From NCBI GenBank assembly GCA_002426755.1, contig DINI01000008.1:38767-102766 (forward strand): a DNA stretch of 64,000 nt. Direction: 5' to 3'. Below the pieces are notes generated by a model. It had not been told where the DNA came from. It ran no database searches and saw nothing but the letters and a program-made list of their open reading frames with translations. Source of the stretch: Flavobacteriaceae bacterium UBA5544. GTDB taxonomy: Bacteria; Bacteroidota; Bacteroidia; Flavobacteriales; Flavobacteriaceae. The position numbers and the translations under genes were made by a program. Each line of letters opens with the position of its first letter. The first letter of the stretch is position 1. Below, in pieces: positions 27,160-34,815 of the stretch.

Positions 27160-27189
27160 AAGCTTCACTGTTTTAGTGAAGCTTTTTTT
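27160..27189 (+). terminator. Terminator behind the pseudogene remnant
   Basis: Perfect 10-base stem AAGCTTCACT (27160-27169) / AGTGAAGCTT (27175-27184) and a T-run. It follows the decayed T9SS tail at the same relative place that the intact gene has its own terminator. Confidence 0.88.
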
Positions 27190-27292
27190 GTTTTTTAAGC
27201 TCCAATGTTAAGTTTTTTTCCAAACTAAAAACTTAACATTAGACGATTGATTAATAGCTTACATTTGATTAACATTAAATTAATATTCTAAT

Positions 27293-27811
27293 ATGGAAGA
27301 TCATAAACAACCTGATACTGGCAGCGACATAGAAAAAACAGTTCCTAAAACTTCCGCCCCAGCTGCAAAAAAAACATTTACTCCAAGAAAGCCTTCTGCT
27401 AGAAAACCGCCCGTAGCTAAAAAAACACCTGTAGCCAAGTCGGTTCCAGCCGCTAAAAACACACCAGTGGTTAAAAGCGAAGTCAAGGCTGCAAGTGCAC
27501 CAGCCAAAAAAACTCCTGCTGTTGCAGCTTCAAAAGCAAAAAGCTCCAATACTGAAGCAACAGAGATAGTAGAGGTGACCACCAATGAAGACACACTAAA
27601 ATTAGCAAAAAAGAATGCTAAAAAATTGAAAAAATTAAGTGTCAAGCTCAAAGAGAAAGAGAAAAAAGAAAAACAAAAGGAGAAAGAGAAAAAGGCCAAG
27701 AAAAAGAAAAAAGAGCAAGCAAAAGCGAAAAAAGAAAAAGCCAAAAAGAAGTTGAAAGAAAAAAAAGACAAGAAAAAAGCAGCCGCTAAAAAGAAGAAAT
27801 CTAAAAAATAG
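27293..27811 (+). CDS. Lysine/alanine-rich histone H1-like protein
   Basis: 172 residues, nearly all Lys, Ala, Pro, Glu and Thr. The first 90 residues carry PAKKTP/PVAKKTPVAK repeats like histone H1 tails; about 100-172 is an extremely Lys/Glu-rich, probably helical region (KLKEKEKKEKQKEKEKKAKK) ending KKKKSKK. The ATG is preceded by an AT-rich leader. An equally long opposite-strand frame exists, but it reads as Phe/Ala/Leu-rich nonsense and is rejected. Expected to bind nucleic acid through charge; the exact role is unknown. Confidence 0.65.
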   Translation: MEDHKQPDTGSDIEKTVPKTSAPAAKKTFTPRKPSARKPPVAKKTPVAKSVPAAKNTPVVKSEVKAASAPAKKTPAVAASKAKSSNTEATEIVEVTTNEDTLKLAKKNAKKLKKLSVKLKEKEKKEKQKEKEKKAKKKKKEQAKAKKEKAKKKLKEKKDKKKAAAKKKKSKK

Positions 27812-27925
27812 CAACTTCGTTTGTTCAAATTTTAAACTTCTGTCCGAATCCGAAACTCAAAATTATATAACGATTCCAATAAATGATATAACAATCGGTG
27901 TGTCATAATAAGACATCTTTGTAAA

Positions 27926-28010
27926 GCTATTAGTAAGTGCATTTGGGGGCAAATAAGACACTGAAAATTAGGCAAAATATAAAAGCAGACACGCTATAGT
28001 CTGCTTTTTT
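27926..28010 (+). ncRNA. Candidate small RNA, copy B
   Basis: About 85 bases, homologous to the element at 22171-22257: begins GCTATTAGTAAGTG, has a GGGGG loop motif, then terminator arms AAAAGCAGAC (27981-27990) / GTCTGCTTTT (27999-28008) around ACGCTATA, and T-run. AGTG (27936-27939 region) can pair with CACT. A CATCTTTG sequence four bases before the start is one base off the -7 consensus. Lies 115 bases after the lysine-rich gene in the 719-base gap 27812-28530; between 28011 and 28317 I see no gene or structure. Confidence 0.48.
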
Positions 28011-28324
28011 ATTGTATTCAAGTCCATAAATTCTAAATGAGCTCCACTTCTTCCCGCTGCAATCTATAAGGCAATAAAGACATTACTTTATACCTTGGTC
28101 TAAATTATCTTCTTAAGCGATTAATTCCACAAATCAACCTACAAAATAGTTAGTAGTTCATCAATAGATATTACCACTGCCTAATTAATAGACGAGGTAA
28201 AAGCATAATTTTCGTACAAATCATCGACAAAACACACAATAAACAGGTTTAAAAGCAAAAATCTTCGATAAAAGTTTGTTTTTTAATTTTCTCCTTCATA
28301 CATTAGATGCGTCAATTGACACTG

Positions 28325-28496
28325 ACTTCTCATTCGCGAGGAGAAAGTAAGGGCCAAAAGACTTCAAAAAGGTACCCTAAAGAATTACAAAAAAACATAC
28401 GGGCTATAAGCTCGAAGGCAAAGTTTTTGCCAAAAATATCCCAATAGCACATTGGGCCAGCATATACGGATGATTAGAGTCGCAAGCTCTGCCGTA
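28325..28496 (+). other. Hairpin-rich leader upstream of orphan gene
   Basis: Five consecutive stem-loops: ACTTCTC/GAGAAAGT (28325-28348, one bulge), GGGCT/AGCTC (28401-28413), GGCAAA/TTTGCC (28417-28431), CCCAAT/ATTGGG (28440-28456), and a nested pair TACGG/CCGTA (28465-28496) enclosing AGAG/CTCT. The gene starts at 28531. GC content rises sharply from about 28316, in step with the gene. This may be a structured 5' UTR, a processed RNA or part of a mobile element. No known riboswitch consensus is recognised. Confidence 0.5.
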
Positions 28497-28530
28497 CATG
28501 CGAATCAACCAAATCTAATATGTAAAGCTT

Positions 28531-29469
28531 ATGAAAAATTCGCAAGCAACAAAAGGCCACGTTGAGCCCCAAATCAACGGCACTTCTTCAGCCCAACTGA
28601 AAGAAGAATTGAACACTAACAATGATGTCTATGCGCAAGCCATTGCCGAGCATCAGGCAGAACAAAAAAAGAAGTCCAAACAAGAAGCCTTTCAAAAGCG
28701 TTTCGGAAGCGAGACCCACGCAGCGGGTCCAAGCATTCAGGCGCCAAAGAAAAAGCGCATCTATGAGCTCAGCATTTCCGACAACGTCACCAACGGCGAA
28801 GGTATGGTAGATGTCCTCATCTCATTTGGTTCCGCTTTTAACCCTGTCAATGTCACCTATACAATAACCAGTCTACAAGCGCTCAACCTTGAGGCACGCG
28901 GATACCTCACCGAAGTGATGCAGACCAAGAGCGATGAAGCCGAAGCCATCAGCCAGAGAAGAGCCCTCTATGAGGCCTTCCCGTTCCTGATTACCCGAAT
29001 CATCAATGAGCTTGAGGCATGCGGCGCTCCAAGGGGCACCATTAAAGCCGCAAAGCATTGGGTAGATAAAACCCGGGGCAAACGTATCGGCAATCAAAAA
29101 GAAGTCAAACCAGGGTCTAAACAGATCAGTACCGCGCAGACCTCCTTCCCGCTGCAGGTAGACCATTTTTCAGAATTGCTCATCATTCTAGAAGGCTGTC
29201 GATTGTACGACTCTAACCAACCAGACCTTAAGCTGGCAGCTCTAAAAGACTTTCGCGATAGCATGATAGCTGCCAACAGTGCCGCAAGCTTATCCAATGC
29301 CTTTGCCGGTACCTCTAGAGTATCCCGCAACGAGTTCTTCAATGAAGACTACACAGGTTTCGTTGCAATATACGCTGGTGTCAAGCGGGCGGTAAAAGCC
29401 ACCTTTGGGGGCAATAGCCCACAGTACCATCAGGTAGCAAAGTTTCAGTTCAAGCGTATTTACGAATAA
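28531..29469 (+). CDS. Orphan protein of unknown function
   Basis: 312 residues; I do not recognise the family. Residues 1-80 are charged and probably disordered (HQAEQKKKSKQEAFQKRFG). The rest appears folded, with alpha helices rich in Ala/Glu (YLTEVMQTKSDEAEAISQRR; YEAFPFLITRIINELEACGAP) and Gly/Lys patches. No signal peptide or membrane segment. Its base composition differs from the genome: 61 of 120 bases at 28981-29100 are G or C, against roughly a quarter in the neighbouring cassette genes. It has its own structured leader and terminator, so it looks like a self-contained, laterally acquired unit. Confidence 0.75.
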   Translation: MKNSQATKGHVEPQINGTSSAQLKEELNTNNDVYAQAIAEHQAEQKKKSKQEAFQKRFGSETHAAGPSIQAPKKKRIYELSISDNVTNGEGMVDVLISFGSAFNPVNVTYTITSLQALNLEARGYLTEVMQTKSDEAEAISQRRALYEAFPFLITRIINELEACGAPRGTIKAAKHWVDKTRGKRIGNQKEVKPGSKQISTAQTSFPLQVDHFSELLIILEGCRLYDSNQPDLKLAALKDFRDSMIAANSAASLSNAFAGTSRVSRNEFFNEDYTGFVAIYAGVKRAVKATFGGNSPQYHQVAKFQFKRIYE

Positions 29470-29507
29470 GCTACAGTTCAGGGCATAAAAACCCTTTACA
29501 AATTAAG

Positions 29508-29540
29508 AACCACAGAGTCGCAAGAGTCTGTGGTTTTTTT
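29508..29540 (+). terminator. Terminator of the orphan gene
   Basis: Perfect 9-base stem AACCACAGA (29508-29516) / TCTGTGGTT (29527-29535) followed by T-run. Its loop carries GTCGCAAGAG, and an AGAGTCGCAAG block recurs in the leader hairpin at 28476-28486, so leader and terminator share an 11-base sequence. Confidence 0.88.
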
Positions 29541-29644
29541 GTTTCCACGCAAGCATGAATTTTCCACACAGATCATAATCTAAAGGTCACTGCGAGGAAA
29601 CACAAATAAGCAATCCAACCAAAAGACCCTCAATCTCCATAAAT

Positions 29645-29764
29645 TACGTACTTCTACGTATTTGAATTCTCCTTTATTTTAACGTACTTGCTATTATATA
29701 AGGTAGAGGTGTTATTACCTTCCCATATAAGCGGAATAAACACACTGGTGTGTTTATCCCTACG
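29645..29764. other. Repeat cluster at the left boundary of the cassette array
   Basis: Two TACGTA palindromes (29645-29650 and 29655-29660) four bases apart, the direct repeat ACGTACTT (29646-29653 and 29682-29689), an AGGTA/TACCT stem-loop (29701-29720), and a palindrome with perfect 10-base arms (29736-29745 and 29748-29757) ending seven bases before the core site GTTGGCA. Together they occupy the place where an integron attI site would lie, but no homology to attI is claimed. The remainder of the gap 29470-29794 shows only the terminator at 29508-29540. Confidence 0.4.
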
Positions 29765-29794
29765 TTGGCAACAATACCCAAAAAAAAATGATAA

Positions 29795-30589
29795 ATGTAT
29801 AGAGGATTTAATTTAGTAATTCCAGAGGACATAAATGAAAAACAGTATTCATTGAAAGGCAAAGTAATTAAAGACGAAAATTTTAAGCATCTTCAGGACA
29901 GGTTTACTGACTTTTTTCAGTTCGATGGAATAATTAATGGAAACAAAGTAATAGAAGAATGGTTTCCGATAATTGAATGTGACATATTTCTCTCTCACTC
30001 ACATAAAGACGAATCAAAAGCTATTGCCCTAGCTGGTTTATTGTATGAAAATTTTGGATTAAAAACATTTATCGACTCAACAGTTTGGGGATTTTCAGAT
30101 GTATTATTAAAAACTTTAGATAACAGATATTGCTTGAATGAAAATGGGGAAACTTATAGTTATGAAAAAAGAAATTACTCAACAGCTCATGTTCATTTAA
30201 TGCTAAATTCAGCCTTAAACAAAATGATAGACAACTGTGAAGCAGTGTTTTTTTTAAATACCCCTAATTCAATATCTGCCCCTAATACAATTACAGAAAC
30301 TACTCGGTCACCTTGGATATTTTCGGAAATTGCAACAACTCAAATTATTAGAAAAAAAACACCCGAAAGACTTAAACGACAAACGCGTACTTTTTCAAGT
30401 AAAGTAACTTTGAGCGAAAGTGAAAGGTCTCAATTAAATATAGAATATCAAATAGAGCTATCTCATTTTACCAAATTGAATTTACGCAGTATTCAATTAT
30501 GGATAAACAAAGCAACATACTCAAATGAAAATCCATTAGATTTACTTTATTCAATCAACAAAATTGATGATAAATTCTTAATATTATGA
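29795..30589 (+). CDS. TIR-domain protein, candidate NADase defence effector
   Basis: 264 residues, first gene of cassette 1. After a 60-residue N-terminal part, a TIR-like domain begins ECDIFLSHSHKDESKAIALAG (61-81), continues with FGLKTFIDSTVWG (87-99; D94 region) and VFFLNTPNS (151-159), and contains the TIR-type active-site pattern SPWIFSE with candidate catalytic Glu178. In bacteria such TIR domains cleave NAD+ or make cADPR-type signals in antiviral systems such as Thoeris, CBASS and others. The C-terminal ~70 residues are unassigned. The stop overlaps the start of the membrane-protein gene by four bases, so the two probably work together. AT-rich. Confidence 0.82.
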   Translation: MYRGFNLVIPEDINEKQYSLKGKVIKDENFKHLQDRFTDFFQFDGIINGNKVIEEWFPIIECDIFLSHSHKDESKAIALAGLLYENFGLKTFIDSTVWGFSDVLLKTLDNRYCLNENGETYSYEKRNYSTAHVHLMLNSALNKMIDNCEAVFFLNTPNSISAPNTITETTRSPWIFSEIATTQIIRKKTPERLKRQTRTFSSKVTLSESERSQLNIEYQIELSHFTKLNLRSIQLWINKATYSNENPLDLLYSINKIDDKFLIL

Positions 30590-31008
30590 ACGACAATAAA
30601 TTTAAACATCTCGATTATATTCATAATACCATAAACAGAATGAGTAGCAACTCTTTTATAATAAAGGGATGGACAATTTCTATTGTTTCTATATTATTTA
30701 TTTTTACAGATAATGATATTAATAAAAAATTTATCACAATTTCATTATTAGCTGTTCTCGTGTTTTGGTATTTAAATGGTTACTTTTTACAACAAGAAAG
30801 GAAATTCCGGGCATTATATGAAAAAGTTAGAATTCTTCCCGATAAAGAAATTGACTTCTCGATGTCAACAAAAGAATTTACAGGGCGATATTACAGTTTA
30901 GCCAGTGGAATTTTAGGAAAAACGATATGGCCACTTTATATAGCTATCATAATAATGACCTTTATAGTAAAATATTTAGCAGAAAGTACAGTTGCCAACA
31001 CCGTGTAA
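30586..31008 (+). CDS. Three-helix membrane protein paired with the TIR protein
   Basis: 140 residues. Transmembrane helices near 24-41, 48-67 and 115-133; a basic/aromatic cytoplasmic segment between the second and third (FLQQERKFRALYEKVRILPDKE). ATGA overlap with the TIR gene indicates coupled translation. The last codons (Ala-Asn-Thr-Val-stop) are written by the end core site TGCCAAC and the attC left arm GTGTAA, as often happens in cassettes. Not a recognised SLATT or CBASS effector; a membrane toxin, anchor or regulator of the TIR protein are the options. Confidence 0.75.
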   Translation: MNDNKFKHLDYIHNTINRMSSNSFIIKGWTISIVSILFIFTDNDINKKFITISLLAVLVFWYLNGYFLQQERKFRALYEKVRILPDKEIDFSMSTKEFTGRYYSLASGILGKTIWPLYIAIIIMTFIVKYLAESTVANTV

Positions 31009-31125
31009 AAATAATTGCTTGGTTCTCGCCTACTTGGAAAATCCTACGGACTTTCCTCTGGTTCGTTCCATTTTTAGTAAGTTAGTTGCTTAATCACGCA
31101 ACTATCCTTACACCAAACGTTGGGC
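30993..31125 (+). other. attC-like recombination site 1 (cassette 1/2 junction)
   Basis: R''-like TGCCAAC (30993-30999), L''-like GTGTAA (31003-31008), L'-like TTACAC (31108-31113), R'-like GTTGGGC (31119-31125). CCAAC pairs with GTTGG and GTGTAA with TTACAC; the unpaired spacers differ in length (three against five bases), as in attC sites. Inside lie hairpins AAAATCC/GGACTTT (31038-31054), GTAAG/CTTAC and AGTTGC/GCAACT (31077-31111). 133 bases long. Confidence 0.65.
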
Positions 31126-31145
31126 GTAATTAGAAAAAAAACTGA

Positions 31146-34100
31146 ATGTACACATTAGAAGAAGTTAAAATTGCATATTATAAGTTAAAGAATTACGTCT
31201 ACTACGATAATACTGAACTCCTATTACGAGAAAAACTAATCGAATTCGAAACTGACACTAAAAAAGATGATTCGAATCTATTCAGTTGGGGAATATCTGA
31301 ACCTTATTCTGATTCAAATGATTTCAAAAACATTTTCGCTGCTAAAAAAAATACTATCGAACAGAATTTAGAAATAAAATTCGCAAAACTTTTAGAGGAG
31401 ATTAATGCAAATAATCTAGAAAGCGAGTATTTTAAATATTTGTTCAGTCAAATAAAAGTAGATTTTTTTCCTAAAAAAATAAAACCTACAGGTAGTGATT
31501 TAGATAAAAATTTTATATCTAATGTTAAATGTAAAGAAAATTACGAAATTGAAAAAGTAACTCCTTTTATAAACGCTCCATTAGAATTCCATATTATTTC
31601 AATAATGTGGATTATAAGAAGTGGATATAAATTTGATGCAGAATTATTAGACGAATGCAAAGGAAATAGACTGCTTTTAAATAAGGAAAGAACTGATTTA
31701 ATTCAAAACTCTTCACTTTTTAAGCCATATTATTCTCAATATCAATCTTGGAGAGATGATTCAGTTTCAGTTGCACAAGAATTATTAAAAAACAAAAAAA
31801 ATGCATTATTCATTAATCTTGACGTAAAAAATTACTTTAATTCTACCAATTTAGATTTTGAAAGATATTTTCCAGAGGATGATTCAGTAAATAATATTTT
31901 AAGAGCATTACATAAAATTTACAGTCTCAAATTAATTTCTGAATATGAAATAATTGATAAAAAAATTAAAAATCTCAATGAAAGCTTTTTGTTACCTATT
32001 GGTTTACTTTCATCTTATGTAATTGCGAATCATTATCTAAATGATTTAGATAAAATTATTATTAAAAAGATTAAACCAGCTTATTATGGGCGATACGTAG
32101 ATGATATTTTAATTGTCATATCTGACCCTAAAGAATCAATTGAGCAAATTGAAAAATATAATGGTTATAAAATTAATCATTTAAAATTTGTTAAATCAGA
32201 GGATAGTGAAGAACCAGATTTAGAAAAAATTAAACTTTCCAAAATTGAAAAGTATATAATTGAGAATCTTGACCCAATTTTTCAAATTGTGGTTAGTGGA
32301 AAAGAACGAAAAATTAAAATTGACAAATACGAAAATTTATACTGTCAGCAAGAAAAAACATTAATGTATTATTTTGATTTTAACGAATCAGATATAGTAA
32401 TTGATAAATTAAAACAAGAGTTAAATTATAGGTCTAGTGAATTTAAAGACCTTCCTGATGACAATGAAAATTTAGGCGATTTTGATAAAAATGCACTTTA
32501 TCTAAATTATACAGATTCTGATGGAAAAATTAGAACATTAAAAGATTACAAGGAAAACCGATTTGGGTTGACCGTATATCTCACTAACAAAATTCTAGGC
32601 GCAACTAAGCATAAAAAAAGTGTTTCAGACAGCGAAATAAATAGTTTTATAAAAATTTTCAACGGTCAAAACACAATTGAATTTTATAAACTTTGGGAAA
32701 AGATATTTACTTATTTGTTAGTAAACGATAAGCCTTCAGAATATATAGATTTTTATTTCCAATGTATTCAAGAAATAAATAAAATTGAATTTAAAAACAA
32801 GAAAATTAAATCTAATCGCGTAAGAAATACATTGATTAATTATTTAGATAGCGCGCACGAATTGGCACTTTCATTAAATTTAAATTTTATTGATAGTAAA
32901 ACAGAGATAAAAAGAAATTTTGAATTTAAAAGCAACTTAATTGAGGCTAATTTAATTGACTTTTTCTTCAACAGAATAACTAGAAGTAATTCAATTTGGG
33001 CTTTGCGTTACAGAAAGTCCAATATGATGAGACATCAATACATTTCTATTCCTTTATTGAATTATACTAAAGAAAGTTACGATGGAAAAATTAGTTTAAT
33101 AAATTATAATGTCAATTTAGAAAAATATAATATCGACGAGGATTTATTGAAAAATTCTCCAAGGTCAGTGAAATTTTGGGAATGCACTATTTCTAAATTA
33201 ATAACTGATATTAACAGTCAAGAATTTAAAGGAGAAAATTCTAAAACGGCTATTTGCGATTTTACATTAGACAATGAAAATCATTTTTTAGACCAATCTT
33301 TTGAACGTTTCGAAATTGCAAATAGTAATCATAAACCGGACTATTTATTTGAGGACAAAATTGATAATTATCGAGATAAGTTTTATAAAATAGGAGAGAC
33401 AAATAATAACTTAACTGCTATAACTGTAAACTCTAAAAATGACGATAAATTATTAAAACCAAAAATATCTGTCGCAAATACAAAAGTTAATAGTAATAAT
33501 GTATTGGATGGATTACGGCAGAAAACGAACGTTACCAATTCAAGATATCAAAATTTAGTAGATTTTCTGAAATCCACTAGAAAAAATAAATCTGATATTG
33601 TGATATTTCCAGAATACTTTATTCCTTTAGAATTATTATCAAGCCTGGTGCGTTATTCAGAAAAAAATGAAAATTTAGTAATTTCTGGCTTGGAACACAT
33701 AACCGTTAAAAATAGAGCCTATAATTTTGTAGCTACTATTTTGCCCGTTAATATAAATGGATATAGGGACGCTACTATTGTCTTTAGATTAAAAAATCAT
33801 TATGCACCAGCTGAAGAAGAATTAATCATTGGAAATCATATTCAAATACCCAATCCAATTATTCAGAGATATCATATATTCAATTGGAAAAACATATATT
33901 TCTCTGTATTTTATTGCTTTGAACTCACAAATATATTGCATAGAAGTGCATTAAAAGCTAAAGTTGATTTGTTAGTTGCAGTAGAGTATAATAAAGACGT
34001 TAATTATTTTTCTAACTTGGTGGAGTCCGTATCTCGTGATTTACATTGTTACGTTGCACAAGTGAACTCAAGCGATTATGGAGATACTAGAATTACTCAA

Positions 34101-34301
34101 CCGACACAAACTTATAATAAAGACATAATAAAGGTAAAGGGAGGAGAAAATAATGTAACTCTAACAGGCACAATAGAGATTGACAAATTGAGAGAATTTC
34201 AAAGAAAGAAATATAACATCACAAAAAATGACAAATCATTTAAAGCACTACCACCTGATTTCGATGTTAAGGAAGTATTAAAGAGAATTAATAATAAATA
34301 A
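31146..34301 (+). CDS. Reverse transcriptase fused to nitrilase domain (DRT type 1/UG1-like)
   Basis: 1051 residues, sole gene of cassette 2. RT domain at about 140-350: motif A FINLDVKNYFNS with Asp226, and active-site YVDD at 317-320 in YGRYVDDILIV. A long helical middle (about 400-780) includes MMRHQYISIPLLNY. C-terminal carbon-nitrogen hydrolase (nitrilase) domain from about 815: Glu823 in VIFPEYF, Lys883 in FRLKNHYAPAEEE and Cys924 in VFYCFELTN make the catalytic triad. RT-nitrilase fusions are the defence-associated reverse transcriptases called DRT type 1 (UG1; some related UG groups). AT-rich: 15 of 60 bases at 32041-32100 are G/C. No adjacent ncRNA seen. Confidence 0.88.
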   Translation: MYTLEEVKIAYYKLKNYVYYDNTELLLREKLIEFETDTKKDDSNLFSWGISEPYSDSNDFKNIFAAKKNTIEQNLEIKFAKLLEEINANNLESEYFKYLFSQIKVDFFPKKIKPTGSDLDKNFISNVKCKENYEIEKVTPFINAPLEFHIISIMWIIRSGYKFDAELLDECKGNRLLLNKERTDLIQNSSLFKPYYSQYQSWRDDSVSVAQELLKNKKNALFINLDVKNYFNSTNLDFERYFPEDDSVNNILRALHKIYSLKLISEYEIIDKKIKNLNESFLLPIGLLSSYVIANHYLNDLDKIIIKKIKPAYYGRYVDDILIVISDPKESIEQIEKYNGYKINHLKFVKSEDSEEPDLEKIKLSKIEKYIIENLDPIFQIVVSGKERKIKIDKYENLYCQQEKTLMYYFDFNESDIVIDKLKQELNYRSSEFKDLPDDNENLGDFDKNALYLNYTDSDGKIRTLKDYKENRFGLTVYLTNKILGATKHKKSVSDSEINSFIKIFNGQNTIEFYKLWEKIFTYLLVNDKPSEYIDFYFQCIQEINKIEFKNKKIKSNRVRNTLINYLDSAHELALSLNLNFIDSKTEIKRNFEFKSNLIEANLIDFFFNRITRSNSIWALRYRKSNMMRHQYISIPLLNYTKESYDGKISLINYNVNLEKYNIDEDLLKNSPRSVKFWECTISKLITDINSQEFKGENSKTAICDFTLDNENHFLDQSFERFEIANSNHKPDYLFEDKIDNYRDKFYKIGETNNNLTAITVNSKNDDKLLKPKISVANTKVNSNNVLDGLRQKTNVTNSRYQNLVDFLKSTRKNKSDIVIFPEYFIPLELLSSLVRYSEKNENLVISGLEHITVKNRAYNFVATILPVNINGYRDATIVFRLKNHYAPAEEELIIGNHIQIPNPIIQRYHIFNWKNIYFSVFYCFELTNILHRSALKAKVDLLVAVEYNKDVNYFSNLVESVSRDLHCYVAQVNSSDYGDTRITQPTQTYNKDIIKVKGGENNVTLTGTIEIDKLREFQRKKYNITKNDKSFKALPPDFDVKEVLKRINNK

Positions 34302-34305
34302 CTAC

Positions 34306-34401
34306 GCCCAACAATGGCTATAAGTAATTGTTTGTTCTCGCCTACTTCTCAAAATCCTCGCGGATTTTCACGCAACGAAACCATAGCTAAACACGTTGTA
34401 G
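34306..34401 (+). other. attC-like recombination site 2 (cassette 2/3 junction)
   Basis: R''-like GCCCAAC (34306-34312), L''-like GGCTAT (34316-34321), L'-like ATAGCT (34383-34388; pairs with one G-T), R'-like GTTGTAG (34395-34401). Central hairpin AAAATCC/GGATTTT (34351-34368) is perfect; it is preceded by TTCTCGCCTACTT (34335-34347), also present at 31023-31035 in site 1. 96 bases. The TACGCCCAAC end is an exact reverse complement of GTTGGGCGTA at 31119-31128. Confidence 0.65.
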
Positions 34402-34417
34402 TTAATTTGAGAAACGA

Positions 34418-34783
34418 ATGGGATTAGACATTTATCTAATAAAAATTGTAAACGAATCGGAATCAAAATTTGATTGGCTTTCCGACGAAGAAAACCCTGA
34501 ATTGAGAACTGATTATTCGGAATTCCTAACCACTCGTAAAACAGAATTTGAAAATGGCGAAATCGGACTGGAAAAAGGATATCACTATGTCGATATATCA
34601 TACCAGAGAAAAGGAGTAAAACCAAAATTTTTTAAAAAGTTCCAAGCAGATGATTTCATTTTTACATTTGACAAATTATTGGAATTGAAAAACTGTATAA
34701 AAAAAGATTATTTAGAATCTTTTGACTCGGATTTCATTCAAAAATTTAAAGAAAAAGAAAATTTCATATTGATTAGTTATTAA
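34418..34783 (+). CDS. Small protein of unknown function, cassette 3 cargo
   Basis: 121 residues starting MGLDIYLIKIVNES, a beginning seen in small uncharacterised proteins of many bacteria. No signal peptide or membrane helix. Rich in Asp/Glu/Lys/Phe; soluble cytoplasmic. It lies 17 bases after the GTTGTAG core and ends 33 bases before the degenerate end-core CCACAAC, as expected for a single-gene cassette. Function unknown; association with defence cassettes makes an accessory or toxin/immunity role possible but unproven. Confidence 0.7.
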   Translation: MGLDIYLIKIVNESESKFDWLSDEENPELRTDYSEFLTTRKTEFENGEIGLEKGYHYVDISYQRKGVKPKFFKKFQADDFIFTFDKLLELKNCIKKDYLESFDSDFIQKFKEKENFILISY

Positions 34784-34815
34784 ACGGAATTGAATTTAAA
34801 CAGATGAAAAACTAA

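Noticed and set aside
27301..27828. Long minus-strand open frame opposite the lysine-rich gene
   Set aside because: It reads as a Phe/Ala/Ser/Leu low-complexity string, the mirror of AAA/GCA-rich codons; the plus strand gives a sensible H1-like composition.
29613..29619. ATCCAAC as the end-core of a cassette lying before cassette 1
   Set aside because: It fits RYYYAAC, but the following bases do not pair with those before GTTGGCA, and the site would be about 158 bases without an inner L''/L' stem.
31009..31145. Retron-type non-coding RNA ahead of the reverse transcriptase
   Set aside because: No paired flanking inverted repeats with branching guanosine layout were found; the structure here is explained by the attC-like site. 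DRT type 1 does not belong to retrons.
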